64,000 bases of DNA, from contig CM040431.1 in NCBI GenBank assembly GCA_022702705.1, positions 32,759,936 to 32,823,935 on the forward strand. Reading direction: 5' to 3'. Shown here in pieces: positions 1-12,639 of the stretch (the stretch's first letter is position 1; each line of letters starts with the position of its first letter). The notes beneath the pieces were generated by a model. That model searched no databases and had not been told where the DNA came from. It was given only the letters and a program-made list of their open reading frames with translations. The translations under genes were made by a program, and so were the position numbers. The DNA comes from Papilionanthe hookeriana x Papilionanthe teres (taxonomy: Eukaryota; Streptophyta; Magnoliopsida; Asparagales; Orchidaceae).

Positions 1-3000
1 TGGTTCGGTTCTCCTCTGGCTATTCTCCTTGAGGCCGGCTATAAAAGCCTCTCTTGGATTAGGGTTTAGGGTTGGCTCTTGTTTTGGTTAGTCGGTATTG
101 TGTCTTCGCCATTGCCTTGCTTCTCCTCCTCCCTCTTCTTTTCTCTCGCTACTTGCGGTTCTCCACGAGTTGGTTGCTCGGCTCCGAGTTTGGGCTGTGC
201 CGTTGAGTTCCTGTTGTTTCTTTACTCCTTGAGATTATTGAGGCTCGGTTGCTCGGTTTGGCCTGGTTCACGCCGTTCGACCCTTGCTGTTGGATTTGGT
301 GTGTTTTATTTGGACGTACACTGAAGTATGAGCATCTTTAGCTCAAATTCTTTTTATGTTTGAGGCCATATATGCATTGTTTTTCTAGGATTGGCCATGG
401 TTTTCTTGGTTAAATGGCATGCTCTTATTCTCCTTTCTTCTTTATTCATGTTAGCTGGATGTGAAAATATGGAATGGTTTGCACTAGCTTATATGCATGT
501 GGAGCTTGCTCTTTTGCCCGCCTACTTCTTCTTTGTTTAAAAAAAAAAAAAAAAAAAAAAGAAAAGAAAGCATGTTAGGGAGACTTTAAGTTGATTGGGA
601 GAACCCTTATGCCTACTTTCGTTTGAAATATGTTGAAGGCTTATCTTTGATATGTTGGATGAATGGAAATGCTTATTTAGGTTTCATGTTTAGCTATATT
701 CTAAGTCTTACTTTGGCTCATAGTGAACACTGATTGAAAGTAAATTTTATTTCATGTTAAAAGAGCTTTGAGAGTTGTTTTTGTTGGCTTTGTTTTCCGG
801 TTTTGACCCATGTTGCTCTCTCGATTACGGGTATTTTGAGCCTTGTTTTTCTCTCGGTTTTGAGGTCATTTCAAGCCTGCTTCTTTGCTCGGTTTTCTTC
901 TCTGCTTTCTGTGTGCCTTATGGCTGCCCCTTTGCTCTATTTGGGGGCTCGGTCTCCTGCTTTGCTGCTCTTGCAGCTACCCCCTTTTTACTTGATATCG
1001 GGGTTCGGTTTTGGTCCCTGCTGTTCTTGCAACCTCCCCCCGGTACAGCCTTTTAATGGCTCGGCTGCACCCTTATTCGGAGCTCCTTGAGGGCTCGGTT
1101 TTGGCCTTGTGGTAGGCTGGGTGCTTAGTGGTGGCTCGGGTCTATGTCTTGAATTGGCTTAAGTGTGGCTATGTCCGAATCTAAGTCCCATGGCTATTTG
1201 GTTGATACCTTTATACATGTTGTTATGAGCTTGGAATTGAATTGATTTGTTGAAGCTTGTCCTTTCATTGGAATTGGCCGTGAGCCTCATTGTGGCGATT
1301 TGAATTGTCGGGGCTTTACTCTTCTTGCCCCTTTATTGTAGCTTAGGCCGTGAGCGCTTTGTTCATGTTTTAGCCACGGCGAGAGCCTTATTGGAATGAT
1401 TATTGTGTTGGTGGCTTTGCTCTTTGCTACACTTGTCTACGAAATTGATTTAATGAAATTTGGAAGAGCTTCCTAGCTTATTTGCGGGAAATAAATTGAG
1501 CACGATATCTGGAATACTTCTTGGAGGACTTATTTGGTGAAATTGATGCTAGCTTGGTGGCTTATGGCTTGTCCATTCCCTTTCTTATGTATCAAAGGAT
1601 TAATTGATTCTCCTATCGCTATAGCTTGAGTCCCGAGCCCGTGGGAGAACGTCACGGGAAGTTTGTGTTTCGAGAATTGAAAATCGATGTGGGCTAAGCC
1701 TCGGAGTTTTGTGGTAGCACTCTCGGTTTAGTGACCGGGACCGACACTCGAGCGACGGCTTTTCTTCTTTTTATTTTATCTTTATTTATGATTTCACTGT
1801 TATTTGGGAAAAGGGAGTGCGTTCTTAGGGGTCTAGTCTTCACCTTCTCCGAGAGCATCGATGTGCCTTTAGTCCTTTTTTTTTAGGATGTGTGAGGTCG
1901 GTCGGGAGTCCAGGGTGACTTACGTGTTTTCTGATTATTGGAAATCGACTCACTTCTTTTCGAAATTGTGTTAAGTGAGCCGCTTTCCGTCCTCCTTTCC
2001 TTGACCCTCGTCCCTAGTTTTCACCTCGTTTCTGGCTCAAAGCACACACCTACGGGGGACGTGTAGGTGTGCACATATAACTCCTTGGGTTATACGTGGG
2101 GCCATCGACGAGGCCGTAAGTGCGGTGGGGACATTGATGAGGCTCGCAAAACGAGAAAAATTACGAGAATCATAGAATGGGGCCGCACGACTCGGAGACT
2201 GCGTAGAGTAGAGCGGGAATCACGGAACCGTTCGGCCGTCCTGGGGTTTCTATCGCCGACGATCCTAATGTTCGTAGACACAGTCACTATTGGGATAGTC
2301 AACCCGTGGATCTGAAATGTTTTAAAACAAAAATACCTATGTTTGAAAAATACAAAATTACCTCCATTACTACGGCATACTTACTTACTACTGATCTTGC
2401 TTGCATGAAAACCAAAATGAAATGTGTGAAAATTTATAAAGGTCCACGGTTGGCTATTCGAGTCGGATTAGGATCGCCTTCCGCGAAAGTCGGTCCAGTA
2501 GTCGGCACTCAAGTCCGGACATTAGCACGAGCTCGAGTCCGAAACACCAGCCGTGTTTACTGGTCTTTCTTTCCAGAGGCCCATGGCTTTCTTATGGTTC
2601 GCCATGAGTTTAGCGGGTCGTCCGTGGGTTTCTCGCAGTGCTTTTGCGGTTTTCTACGGTTTTGTTTTGTTTTTTTGTTTGTGGCTTTTCTCGGAGTTTC
2701 TACGGACGTTTCCTTTCTTTCTTTCTCGACTTTCTTGGCTTTCTTCGTGATTTTCCTCGCTTTCTGCCGTTTTCCTTCGTTTCTATCGTTGGGTTTTCGT
2801 ACTTTCTACTTTTCGTACACACCATAAGACTCTGTTTAGCTAGAGTTGTTTTCACTTACTACTTACTCTCCGCTCTTTTGAGTCTGACAAATCTGCTACA
2901 AGAAATAAGAAAAATAAAAATATAAAATAACGATGAAACGGATATCAGTGCATGAGGATAAGCAAACGTACTGATACTCTCATGACGATCTTTACTTTCC

Positions 3001-4376
3001 TTACTTATTATACTGCTTGTCATATTTTACTTTTCAAAGATATACTCTCATAGTCTGGTACATTTACTTTCAGATGCATATCATTTGCTTAGCATGTTTT
3101 ACACTTCCGTACTTTCTCCTCGCTCAAGCATGTTTTACTCGTTATAAGACGTATTCTTCTCGTTTAAGCATAGCTTAACACGCTCCTCGTTCTATCGTTC
3201 TTTTTCTTACTCATGTCACGGTTAGCACACACTCACTTGCAATAAAAATAAATAAATGACTAGCATGCTCACTTTAACTTAAGACTTGAAATCTAACTGC
3301 GATTCCTTGCTACGACGTGGAGCTTGGAGCACGTGGGCAGCAGACTGCCATCTTCTTCAAAGAACCTGTGTCGACATCAAGAAAACCATTCTTTAGTTTA
3401 AATAACAAGCCCTGAGAATTCGAGGTAGTTCGCTAGCGCGGCATAAATCCTCACCTGTTCTTTTAGGCTTTTGCACAGCCCTCCGGTGCGATATAAGCCC
3501 TAACTCGCTTAGGTCTCCGAGGTTGTCGTCTGATACGACGTAAGCCCTCCTATCTTTCAGGTAGTTTGCATAATCAGATGTTATGCAAACGTAATTCCTA
3601 TAGTTAATTTGCAGGATTGAAATTAAAATAAATCTTTTTCCAAAAATTTAAAGCCCAACCATAGGATAGTCTGGGACGTCCTCGAGGTCCTCCTCGAGAT
3701 CCGTGATATCCTCTACCCTTCTCTTCCTTGACTCCAGAAATAACTGTTCCTCTTTGCGCCTTTCACCTATTGGATTTCCTACTACCAAATTTCGTTGAAA
3801 ACCCTACCTTTTGAATTCGTGAAGATAGAAACCCGCGATCTAAATCGAGAGTTCTCTAAGTGACTTCGGTCGTTTGAGGAGTAATTAACTATAGGGCTGC
3901 ATCTATAGGGAGTTTTAAAGACTCGAGATAATATAAACCCTATTTAATTCTTCGTATTAAATAGGGAATTTGTCGGTCCACATAAAGGTTCACGACGTGA
4001 ACGGATGTCATGAATTTTGTGGTTTATTTGATCGAGCGATATTGTCGAGTAGGGTGTACATTCTTCGGAATAGATGCGTTACTCGCGATATTACGCTCGT
4101 TCATTCAATTGCTGCTAAACGAATGAGATCCGTCCTTTCTCATTCTAATATTTTAAAATTTAAAAAATCTTATTTTCAAAACTAATATACATATATCCAT
4201 TAAATTTAAAAAGACAAAAGATGCAGCGCCCTCTAAAGCGGCCGACAATAAGATATACTAAGAGACGTTGCATTTATTTTGTAAGGACTTAAGATTTGAT
4301 ACTAGATTTTTTATAGGCATGTGCCCCTATTGTTAATTGCATATCTTGACGATAAGAGAGAACTTTCAATTGAGGC
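1..4376. other. Unresolved repeat-like DNA, no gene recognised
   Basis: No convincing coding region is visible. The first 1.1 kb is pyrimidine- and CTCGG-rich, with a TATA-like CTATAAAAG near position 40 and many returns of GGCTCGGTT. A second TATA-like site (TTTATAAAGG) lies near 2434. An A-run of about 20 sits at 539-560. Short open frames here, such as 2306-2827, are low-complexity F/L/S-rich and match no family I know. The mix of promoter-like, T-rich and GC-richer blocks resembles the non-coding part of a large LTR retrotransposon, but I see no paired LTR, primer-binding site or polypurine tract, so the identity stays open. Confidence 0.4.
2042..2072. repeat. Short inverted repeat (hairpin)
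   Basis: Positions 2042-2054 read GCACACACCTACG, and 2060-2072 is its near-perfect reverse complement with one slipped base, around a short G-rich loop. The core CACCTACG also occurs in the terminal repeat of the hairpin MITE at 30947-31110, which may be chance. Confidence 0.4.
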
Positions 4377-4379
4377 TTA

Positions 4380-4661
4380 GAGCCCGTTTTGGGCAGCTTA
4401 TTTGGTGTGGTGGCGTTTTAAAAATGCACTTGATCTGTTTGGGTAAACTGCGTTTTGGCAGCTTATGCGTTTTCAAAATGCTGAAAACAGCGTTTTCACA
4501 ACGAACCTATCTATGTGCGGTGGCAGCTTTTTGGCTACGATCCGACTTTTCCAAAAAAATAAAAATTTGTAATAGCCACCACACCTAGCTTATCAGCAGA
4601 TTATTTTTAATCAGTTTATCAGCAGATTATTCAATAAGTTGCAGTTACCCCAAACAGACCC
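4380..4661. mobile_element. Tourist-like MITE (PIF/Harbinger type), 282 bp
   Basis: The left end starts GAGCCCGTTTTGGG and the right end finishes CCCCAAACAGACCC, which form imperfect terminal inverted repeats. Each end is flanked by TTA (4377-4379 and 4662-4664), the usual three-base target duplication of PIF/Harbinger elements. There is no coding capacity; the interior has short internal repeats such as TTATCAGCAGATTATT. The ends resemble those of the larger element at 37704-42336, so a related transposase may have moved both. That link is inference. Confidence 0.75.
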
Positions 4662-4664
4662 TTA

Positions 4665-5069
4665 GTCTAAGGTGCTAAATGCTTAAGCTTATATGGGTAA
4701 CGATTTCAATTTGGGGTTTATGAACTTATTGCCATTTAGCTTTAGAGTGGATAGTGGGTGAATAATGGTAAACTCGATTAAAATGCCATAGTTTTGTAGT
4801 CTCGAGTTATCTTGGATTCTGTTTACTAAGTAGAGATGTTTGACCCAGCTTGACTGATAGATCTTTGTCAGAAGTTATGGGTTATATATCCAAGGAATCT
4901 TAAAGACTTAGAATATATTCTTGTCTAAAGAGATTATTTTTAGTTAATTTTAGCTAATGGAGATTTTATGCCTTATCGTTTGCACTTGATAATTCATTAC
5001 ATAGATGAATTGACCATTAGAAAGCGTACAAGTTTTTAGCTGTGATTGTAATTTAATGATGCCTTTTTT
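4665..5069. other. AT-rich DNA without recognised feature
   Basis: I see no long open frame, inverted repeat or RNA gene here. Confidence 0.5.
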
Positions 5070-5223
5070 GTGGTGATTGACCAAAGGATCATGATCATAT
5101 TCATACCTTTTTGGTGTCTTTTATCAATAAAACTACTAGGCAAAAGTGGTGAATGGACCAAAGGATCACAATCTTAACCATACCTTTTTGGTGTAATTTA
5201 CCAATAAAACTGCTAGGTCAAAG
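5070..5223. repeat. Tandem duplication of a ~77-bp unit
   Basis: Unit one (5070-5145) and unit two (5146-5223) share GTGGTGAxTGxACCAAAGG, then ATACCTTTTTGGTGT, then CAATAAAACTxCTAGG. They differ at roughly one base in six. No function is suggested. AT-rich DNA without a recognised feature follows to 5786. Confidence 0.7.
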
Positions 5224-6780
5224 GACATTTGCTATGTTTTTTTGGTGTGAGATTTTTTGGAGTGATCAGAAATGTATATTTGGTATAAACTTGGTTCTTT
5301 GTGAGTTTAGATCATCTTAAATTTGTTAGCTTTGACAAGTTTTTATGGATGATGAATCAATATTTGCCTTTTGCTTTAATGACTTATATAACTTTTTATA
5401 TTTGTACTTTCTTATATGAATTTGCCCTAAATTCTTCTCTAAATGATTTGCATAGGGATTTGAGGGAACTTTAAAAGTTGGGTTCTCTTTGGCTGAGTTT
5501 TTGGTATTTGAATAAGTTTATTTCATTGTCTTGGAAGTTGGATCTTGAGTACTCTGTTCTTTTTGTGGGATTGGATCCATGATTTTTACTTGGACATTTA
5601 TTGTGTTATGGACTTTGCTAAGTCTATTTTCATATGTAGAGGATCCGGTTTATATGTTAGAATTTATTATGTATGATTATCCCGTAGAGACACGGTATTG
5701 AGAATTTGCATTTTGAAAGTGAAGATTCTTTATAGAGCATTTGAAGGTCTTATGCAATTGTAAAACAAAATGTATTGAGTGAATTTTGTCACGCTTCGTT
5801 CAGATATCCGGGAGAGCCGAAAAGGGGGGGGGGATGAAGCATGGGGTCCTAAATTTAAGTAGGTAAGTTTGTTCTATAAAATGATGCATAGGAGGGAGGC
5901 AGAGGTGAGATCAATGTACCTGGAGAGTTGATCTCACCTCTCCAGGTATGTATGAAAGCAGGAGGATTGACAGGTGCAAAGAGGAGGCGATGTTGGTGTA
6001 AAGTAGAGGATTCGACATTAGTGTCATGCGAACGATCGAAGGAAGGCGAGGAAAGGAGCCCTCGTGCGTGTAGGAAGTGGGTAGAATCATGTGCAGAGGG
6101 GTAGAAGAAACTTTTGTTCGCCTGGATTAGGGCTCGACATAGAAAAGTTAAGTTGTAATAAATTTTATTTAATTGATTTAATATGAAAATTATATATATT
6201 GTAATGTTAATAGAAAATTTTATTAAATTAAGACTCTTGGTTAGAATTTTAGATTGGAGGAGAATAGAAGGAGGCGAAGTGTGTGAGCTAGAGGAGGAAG
6301 ATTGACCCGAGCAAACTTCGGTAAGAAATGTTTGGATTTATATTATAATTTATTTAATGACTTCTAATAGCAAAATAAAGTTAATCAGGATTTCGTAAAG
6401 CAAAACGATGGAAATTAATATTTAATTAATGTAAAGTTAATAATTAATTAAAATAATATGAATAAATTAACTTCTGGGGAAGGTTGGTAATCTTTTGACA
6501 TCCTCAATCACAGTAAAAAATAATGTTATTTCTTTTGATATCTCTGGTAATCTTCTAAGAGAGGGACGGGCCAGACACTTGGGATTGGAATGACATGATG
6601 GACTCTGATACTTGGATCAGGAGGGAATAGACTCAACGTTAGCATCTATGGTAGAGAGTGATGGGGTAGGAGAAATTGGGAGGACTGTGGTGAATGTTTT
6701 GCTGCTATATCACAAACACATGAGATGCTCTTATTTTAGTTTATTAAGCCGATTATATCATTCTTTGTGTGAAAAGATAA

Positions 6781-7570
6781 ATAAATAAAAGCTTGTGTAT
6801 TATACTTGTGAGTTTGACAAGCCTACTAGGAGCTTTTATATCAGTTCTGAAAATAAGAGTTATGATATTTTTGACGTTATTTATTATGATGTTTGGGGAC
6901 CTTGTTCTACTAGTTTTACGAATGATCATCGATTTTTGTGATCTTTACTGATTGTTTTTCTGGTGTTACTTGGTTATATTTGATGAAAAATAAATGTGAT
7001 ATGTTTGTTTGCTTTAAAAACTTTTACAAGATAATTCAAACTCAATATGATGTAGTAGTGAAAGTATTGAAGTCTGATAATGAGACAGAATACAACAAAG
7101 CATTTGGGAATACTTATCAGCCCATGGGATACAACATCAAATCATATGTCAATACACATCGACACAATATGGAGTAGCAGAGGAAGAATAAACACCTTCT
7201 AGAGGTTGCTCGAAGCATGGTGATCACAATGAATGTCTTAAAGTGATTATGAGGCCAAAATAGTTTTGATAGCCGCTCAATTAATCAACAAGATGCCATA
7301 AAGGTGTTGGATTGAAAATCTCCTTGTCAACTGTTAAAAGGAGATAATAGTGGGACCCTTCCATTGAAAGTGTTTGGATGTGCATATTTTTTGAGGGATA
7401 ACAAACCATCAGTTGGGAAGCTGGATCCCAAAGCTGTGAAATGTGTGTTTGTAAGTTATTCTGCTACCTAGAAGGGGTATGTCTGCAATCCAATATAGAA
7501 GAGACTGTTTGCGAGCATGGATGTGTCATTTAGAGAATTTGAACCGTACGACACCTAGAAGGTGACCTCA
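6781..7570 (+). pseudogene. Ty1/copia integrase fragment
   Basis: Conceptual translation with several stops and frame changes gives the copia integrase core. IYYDVWGP is near 6880, then IFTDCFSGVTWLYLMK (6941-6988), FYKIIQTQYD and VLKSDNETEY (about 7026-7090), then HLLEVARSMVITMNV (about 7192-7235). These match the order of the family's DDE core, where the protein inserts cDNA into the host chromosome. The last conserved part reads KVFGCAYFLRDNKPSVGKLDPKA (two overlapping stretches, about 7368-7440). Multiple stops rule out activity. Confidence 0.8.
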
Positions 7571-8039
7571 ATCTTCAGAGACTCACCAGATTCTGGAGAT
7601 ATGTGAGAAGGCGGGGTGAGTAGCATTTGTGAGAGAGGTACACGTGGGAGTAATGACTTATCCTGTTATGTGGGAGGAATCAGTTGAGGAATCGGAAAAT
7701 GAGGAGAGTGAACTCAGATGTGCTGGGATTCAGGTTTAAGGCGAGCTAAGGGTGTATACATGGAGAAAAAAAGCATAATCAGGAAATGGTGCCTGTAGAG
7801 CTTGGTCTTTTCCAACTCTTGAGACACCTACATCATCCACCTCTGGCTCAGAAATCCTAGGTGATTCCTCCTCTTTCTTATCCCAACTTAAAGTAGGACC
7901 TCCCGTAGCAATGTGGGACATCCATCATATCGTTTTGGGTAAAAACATTGCATTGCTAACTCTCCTTCATATTATGATGTATCACCTTCACATGGAGCAT
8001 TCGTTGCATATTTAGACCCCGTCTATATACCAAGTGTTG

Positions 8040-9205
8040 GCAGGTTGCTAAGGAGGATGGATCCCAAGTGAAAAGTGGCTATGCATGAAGAGCTTAGGGC
8101 TCTTGATAAAACTGAACATGGGAGGTAGTGGGTGCAAGTGGATCTTCATAGTGTAGCAAACTCTAAAAGGGAAGGTGGAGCGGTACAAGACACACTTAGT
8201 GACGAATGGTTACAGCCAGATGTATGACAGTGACTATGATGAAACTTTTGTACCAGTCGTAATGATGAGCGCAGTGAGGACACTGATTTTTCTTGCAGTA
8301 AATGGTGAGTGGAGGTAACACCAACTCGATATGAATAATGTATTTCCTTATGGTGAGGTACTGGAGGAGGTATATATCGAGATACCGTCAGGATTTAGTA
8401 CAATCTAGATAGTGGACAAGGTGTGTAGGCTCAGAAGTTTACTGTACAGTTTGAAGCAGTCTCCTTGAGCCTGTTTTGACAAGTTTATAAAGACTATGTT
8501 AGGCACGGGATATCAACAAATCAGTGTAGATCATACGGTATTTTTTTTACAATATGAACGTTACACCACTAAACTTACTGTGTTGATGATATCATTGCCA
8601 CCAATGATGATGACACAGAAATTGGCCAACTAAGGTAAGATTGGGCAATGAATTTGAGGTGAAGGATCTTGGACAGCTCAGATATTTTCTTAACCGTGGA
8701 CCTGAGGGGATGGCCTTGTCCCATGGAAAGTATGTACTAGATCTCCTCACGAAAACAAGCATGTTGAGTGCAGACCTGCTGTCTCTCCAATTGATCAGAA
8801 GTCCAAGCTTAGTACAAAGGACATAAATCAATTAATCATGATAGGTATCAAAGATTGATGGGTTGTCTGATCTATTTGTGTCACACTCGACCCGACATCT
8901 CTTTTGCTGTGAGCAGGGTGATCCGCTACATGTATGATCCAAGGAAGGGCCATATGGTTGTAGTGTATCAGATTTTGAGATTCCTTAAGAGTGTACTCGG
9001 GAAGGGGTTGATCTTCAGAAAGAATGAACATTTAGCCATTGAGGGCTTTTCTGACGTTGATTTGGCAAGTTGTGCAGATGACGGAAGATCTATCTCAGGA
9101 TACTGCATGTTCGGATCTGGAAACTTGGTCTTTTGGAAGAGTAAGAATCATTTTGTGGTAGCGAGGTCAACAAGTGTACTGGGCCATTGCTCTAGGAATT
9201 ACTGA
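8040..9205 (+). pseudogene. Ty1/copia reverse transcriptase and RNase H fragment
   Basis: The RT part is badly decayed; LYCVDDIIATNDD-like sequence near 8575-8620 is the remains of the YVDD catalytic box. The RNase H part is better kept. From 8855 it reads GCLIYLCHTRPDISFAVS, then YMYDPRKGHMVVVYQILRFL, then IEGFSDVDLASCADDGRSIS and GYCMFGSGNLVFWKSKN, all in family order. In functional copies this enzyme copies element RNA into DNA and removes the RNA strand. A later piece (9311-9480, ATREQVADCLTK) is the usual C-terminal end. Confidence 0.85.
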
Positions 9206-9491
9206 GATGATGTGGCTGAGAGCCTTGTTGGACGAGCTCACGTTGTACCAAGGAACTCAAATGAATTTGTGGTGCGACAATAAGTAGTAATCAACATTGC
9301 CAACAACTCGGTGCAACACGATAGAGCCAACATCAAGGAAAAGCTGAATAACGGTCAACTGGAGCTAAGTTATGTAGCTACTAGAGAGCAAGTAGCTGAC
9401 TGCCTCACTAAAGTACTTATTTCATTAGATTTGTCTCTGTTATGTGACAAGATGGGCTTAATTGGTATCTTTTGGTCATCTTGTAGGGGAG

Positions 9492-9640
9492 TGTTGAGAA
9501 TTTAACCTTCTTTAGGGTTTTATTGGTAAAGAGAGAATATTGAAGAAGTCTAGGGGTTTATTTGTAAAAATTTGTAATACCTTATTTAAGCCTATGTTTT
9601 GAATGTACAGTTTAGGTTTTATCCACAAAAATTTTAATTA
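9492..9640 (+). repeat. Putative short 3' LTR (or its start) of the copia element
   Basis: TGTTGAGAATTTAACC follows the GTAGGGGAG purine tract right after the pol end. The far end may be at TTTATCCACA near 9627, but there is no second LTR to compare with, so the length is uncertain. Confidence 0.5.
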
Positions 9641-9945
9641 TGATTCTATTGAATTGTTGTTCATATTGTAGGAATAATGTGTACTCATCTTTTTTTCTTA
9701 CATTATCATAGCTATTGAATTTTATACAAATATATTGACTGTTATGCAAATGAGAAAGAAATAACTATCATTAAATAATGATCTTGATATTGTGCTTGTA
9801 GGTGAGTGCTTGGCTATAATGAAGTCACATTTTTATGATACTAATATGAAATACTAAGGTACTTGTGCACGTACATGAAAAATGATATTGATTCTGAAGT
9901 ACATTAATTGATACATTTTTTAGACGGTCTTTCTTGTGACAGTTG

Positions 9946-9972
9946 TACACACACACACACACACACACACAT

Positions 9973-10040
<68 letters not shown>
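9946..10040. repeat. (AC)n(AT)n microsatellite
   Basis: A compound tract of AC/CA repeats passes into about 30 TA units inside the left gypsy LTR. The matching site in the right LTR (near 15058) reads only TACAGACATTGAATGATATAAATATG-like sequence, so the tract expanded after the LTRs diverged. Confidence 0.9.
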
Positions 10041-10043
<3 letters not shown>

Positions 10044-10400
10044 ATATAATAAAGCTCATTTAATAGCATGAACTATTATATGTGGTCTTTTTCATAAGAT
10101 ATTAAATATTTTATTTTGATTTATGAAAAGCTTAATTGAAATACATATTGCTTCATTTTTTTTGTTGTATTGGCTTTATTTTTAGCTCACTGTTTTTTTA
10201 AATTAACTTTTTAGATATAATTAAGTGATTTACAAAATGAGCGATACAAAAAAAATATTTATAAATGACGTGGGCAATCGGTTATGGGGTAAGTTTAATT
10301 ATACTGCCTTAATCTAATTTCTTTAGTGGTTCTTTTATTTAGTGGTATGACCATCTATACCCGCTTTGGTCAATTCCAAGTCCTGAATCGGGTTGTGACA

Positions 10401-11766
10401 AAGATGTTATCAAAGCCAAAATTTAAGATTAATTAATGTAATATTGATGAAAGAGTCGGTAGAGTAATTACAAGAACATTATAATAATACTAATAATTAA
10501 AAATTTAAGTTAACTCAAATTAATAATTATATCCATTCTGGTACAAAGATACATCCAAAATTATAGAAAAAGAGAGTTCGATATAAAAAGATAAAGTACA
10601 ATATACATATAAATATGAACACAAATGTCCTAACCCGGATGATGTCGGCGATGACCCGATTGATTCAGAAGTTCATATTGCAACCTATCAAAAGTGATCT
10701 AGTCGTTGTGGATAAGTACTTGAATATATTCTAAGATTTATGTCCACCATTGTTTAAAGGTACCGAAAATTCGATTGAAGCAGAGAATTGACTGATGTGA
10801 ATTAAGAAGATATTAGATGTTGTGGCCTGTCTGGATAAAATAAGAGTCATCAGTTACATTTGTGCTGGATGGAGAAGCTAAAACGTGTCAGATTGGTTCA
10901 AAGAGAGAAAACAACCATGCAATATAAAGCAGAATTATTATACTGTTAATTATGCGCTACAGTTAATCGCTAGGAGAAAATTGCTACAGATTCTTTTTAT
11001 GATTAAAGGATTCGATCAGATAGCCGTCAGTTCCTTTGGGGATCGATGAATACTCAGTATTAATGGAGCGAGCTAGAAGAGTGAAAATCGATTATCAACT
11101 TACTAAGAAGTGAAAGTAGACGAACAAGAGGAAGAGTATTAATGAAAGCGAACATGTACATAAATTAGAAAGATCCAATGGAAAGAAGTCCAAGTTCAAT
11201 TCATGTAGATTTAGTAGAGTTTCGACTCAAAGTGATGTAGTTACATGTGCCAAATGCAGAAGATAATATAAGGGAGAATGTTTGATGGGCTCTAACACAT
11301 TCTACTAGTGTCGTCAGCATGGTCATATAATGAGATATTGTCCATGCTTAGGCAGAGGAGCATTGAAGATCTGAAATCAAGTGGAGTTTCTTCATAGAGG
11401 ACTGTAGGTTTGCAGAAAAGGATAGCTATAGCTTTCACTCCTACCCAAGTTCAGCTAAGGCAATCTATTCGACATTGGGTTTATTCTCCTGAAGAACCTA
11501 CTGCTTGTGTTGGTGACAGGGTTTGATGAGTTTGGCATTTTCTTAGCGTATTTTCTGTGTGATTTTATTGATAAGAAGAGTCTAATTGAGTCGTCTGGTA
11601 TCTAAGTCTTTACTTTACAATAATTATTTTTCATCTTATTGAATGAAACTTAGTTTTCATCATGAAATTTATGAACAACTAATGTTTGTCTTTTATGAGA
11701 GATAACTTGAGGTTTGTTTTTTTTTTTTATAATTTTGAAGACGAAATTTTTGTGAGTGGGGAAGAT
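10401..11766 (+). pseudogene. Gypsy (Tekay/Del-like) gag remnant with zinc knuckle, protease start and pol end
   Basis: After the degenerate primer site, translation with stops gives a gag core: PPLFKGTENSIEAEN (about 10747-10790), then IKKILDVVACLDKIRV. It ends in a retroviral zinc-knuckle region near 11240-11340 (CAKCRR, YKGEC, then CRQHGHIMRYCP). Gag forms the particle around element RNA. A short stretch near 11460-11500 looks like the start of protease. The remaining pol is missing, and sequence jumps to the characteristic pol-end/purine-tract boundary near 11740. Many stops make it non-functional. Confidence 0.7.
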
Positions 11767-12639
11767 TGTGACGCCTCGTTTCAATAACCTAGGGGAACCA
11801 AAGAAGGGGAGATGAAGCAAGGGGGTCAAGAATTTTGGTAAGTTTGTTTTATAAATTGACACATATGAGGGGGCCAAAGGTGAGATCGACATACTTGGAG
11901 ATTCGATGGTGCGTACGAGAGCAGGAGGATTGACAGGCTCAAGTTAGGGCTTTCCTATAGCTGGAGGCAAGGACGTTGATGGATGATGAGTCTCTGTCAA
12001 GCAGAGAGGAGGCAATTTCGTGTCAGGCAGAGGAGGCGGTGGTGTCGGTGTCTAGCAGAGGAGCTAGCGTCAATGTTGTGTGGTCAATCTAAGGAAGTCA
12101 AGGAAAGGAACCCTCATGCGTGTAAGGAGGCGAAATTGCTTGATTAAGGCTCGATCGAGAAAAAGTAAGTTTTAGTAAAGTTTATTTAATTGATTTAATA
12201 AGAAAGTCATATATATACGGCGGCGTCGAGAGCTCTCCTAGGGTTTCGCCATGGCGATTCCCGGTGATCTTTCTTTTAACTCCTCTTCCTCAGTTTCGTC
12301 GAGCACAACGACAAGGGTCGGCATCGTCTTCATCGTCTGGTTCGCGCATGACGACGAAGGTGACGGGACAGGGGTTTTCGTCTTCCTTCCTCCTCGCTCT
12401 TGATGCCACGGTTTGCGTTGTGTACCATCTCTCACAGGAGACGGGAAGGGGAAGGTTCTTCGTCCAGCTCGACAACAACGCTCGTCACGTCTGCTACGTC
12501 AACGTAGCCCGACTGCTTCACCAGAGTCCCGCTCCGTCCTGCTCGCGTTCCATCCCTCAGCTGTGACTGCTGTAGTGTTCGGTTTCCTTTGTGGCAGAGC
12601 GCCAGCTACCCCTGTTCCTGGAGTGCCTAAAGCACGACT

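Larger units (their letters stand above)
6473..9640 (+). mobile_element. Degenerate Ty1/copia inserted in the left gypsy LTR
   Basis: Homology between the two gypsy LTRs stops at GAATAAATTAA (6472) and resumes at ATGATTCTATTG (about 9641), which marks the insert. Inside are pieces of copia pol in order: integrase, reverse transcriptase, RNase H. After pol a purine tract (GTAGGGGAG) leads directly into TGTTGAGAATTT at 9492, as at a polypurine tract and 3' LTR start. No 5' LTR, gag or protease is recognisable at the left, so the copy is 5'-deleted or rearranged. Some LTR sequence of the host element was lost at the site. Confidence 0.75.
5787..10400 (+). repeat. Left LTR of the Tekay/Del-like element (split by copia)
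   Basis: The LTR matches the right LTR along its length: GGAGGATTGACAGG, GACTCTTGGTTAGAATTT, the CTTTCTTGTGA-CAGTTGTAC stretch and the end TGTGACA. It is split between about 6473 and 9640 by a copia remnant; some 220 bp present in the right LTR at the same place are missing here. At 9946-10040 it holds an expanded (AC)n(AT)n tract where the right LTR has almost none. At 5902-5947 it carries a local inverted duplication absent from the other LTR. Confidence 0.75.

Noticed and set aside
775..1090. Two overlapping plus frames rich in F, L, S and C
   Set aside because: Pyrimidine-rich sequence; no conserved motif, no start context, no partner exons.
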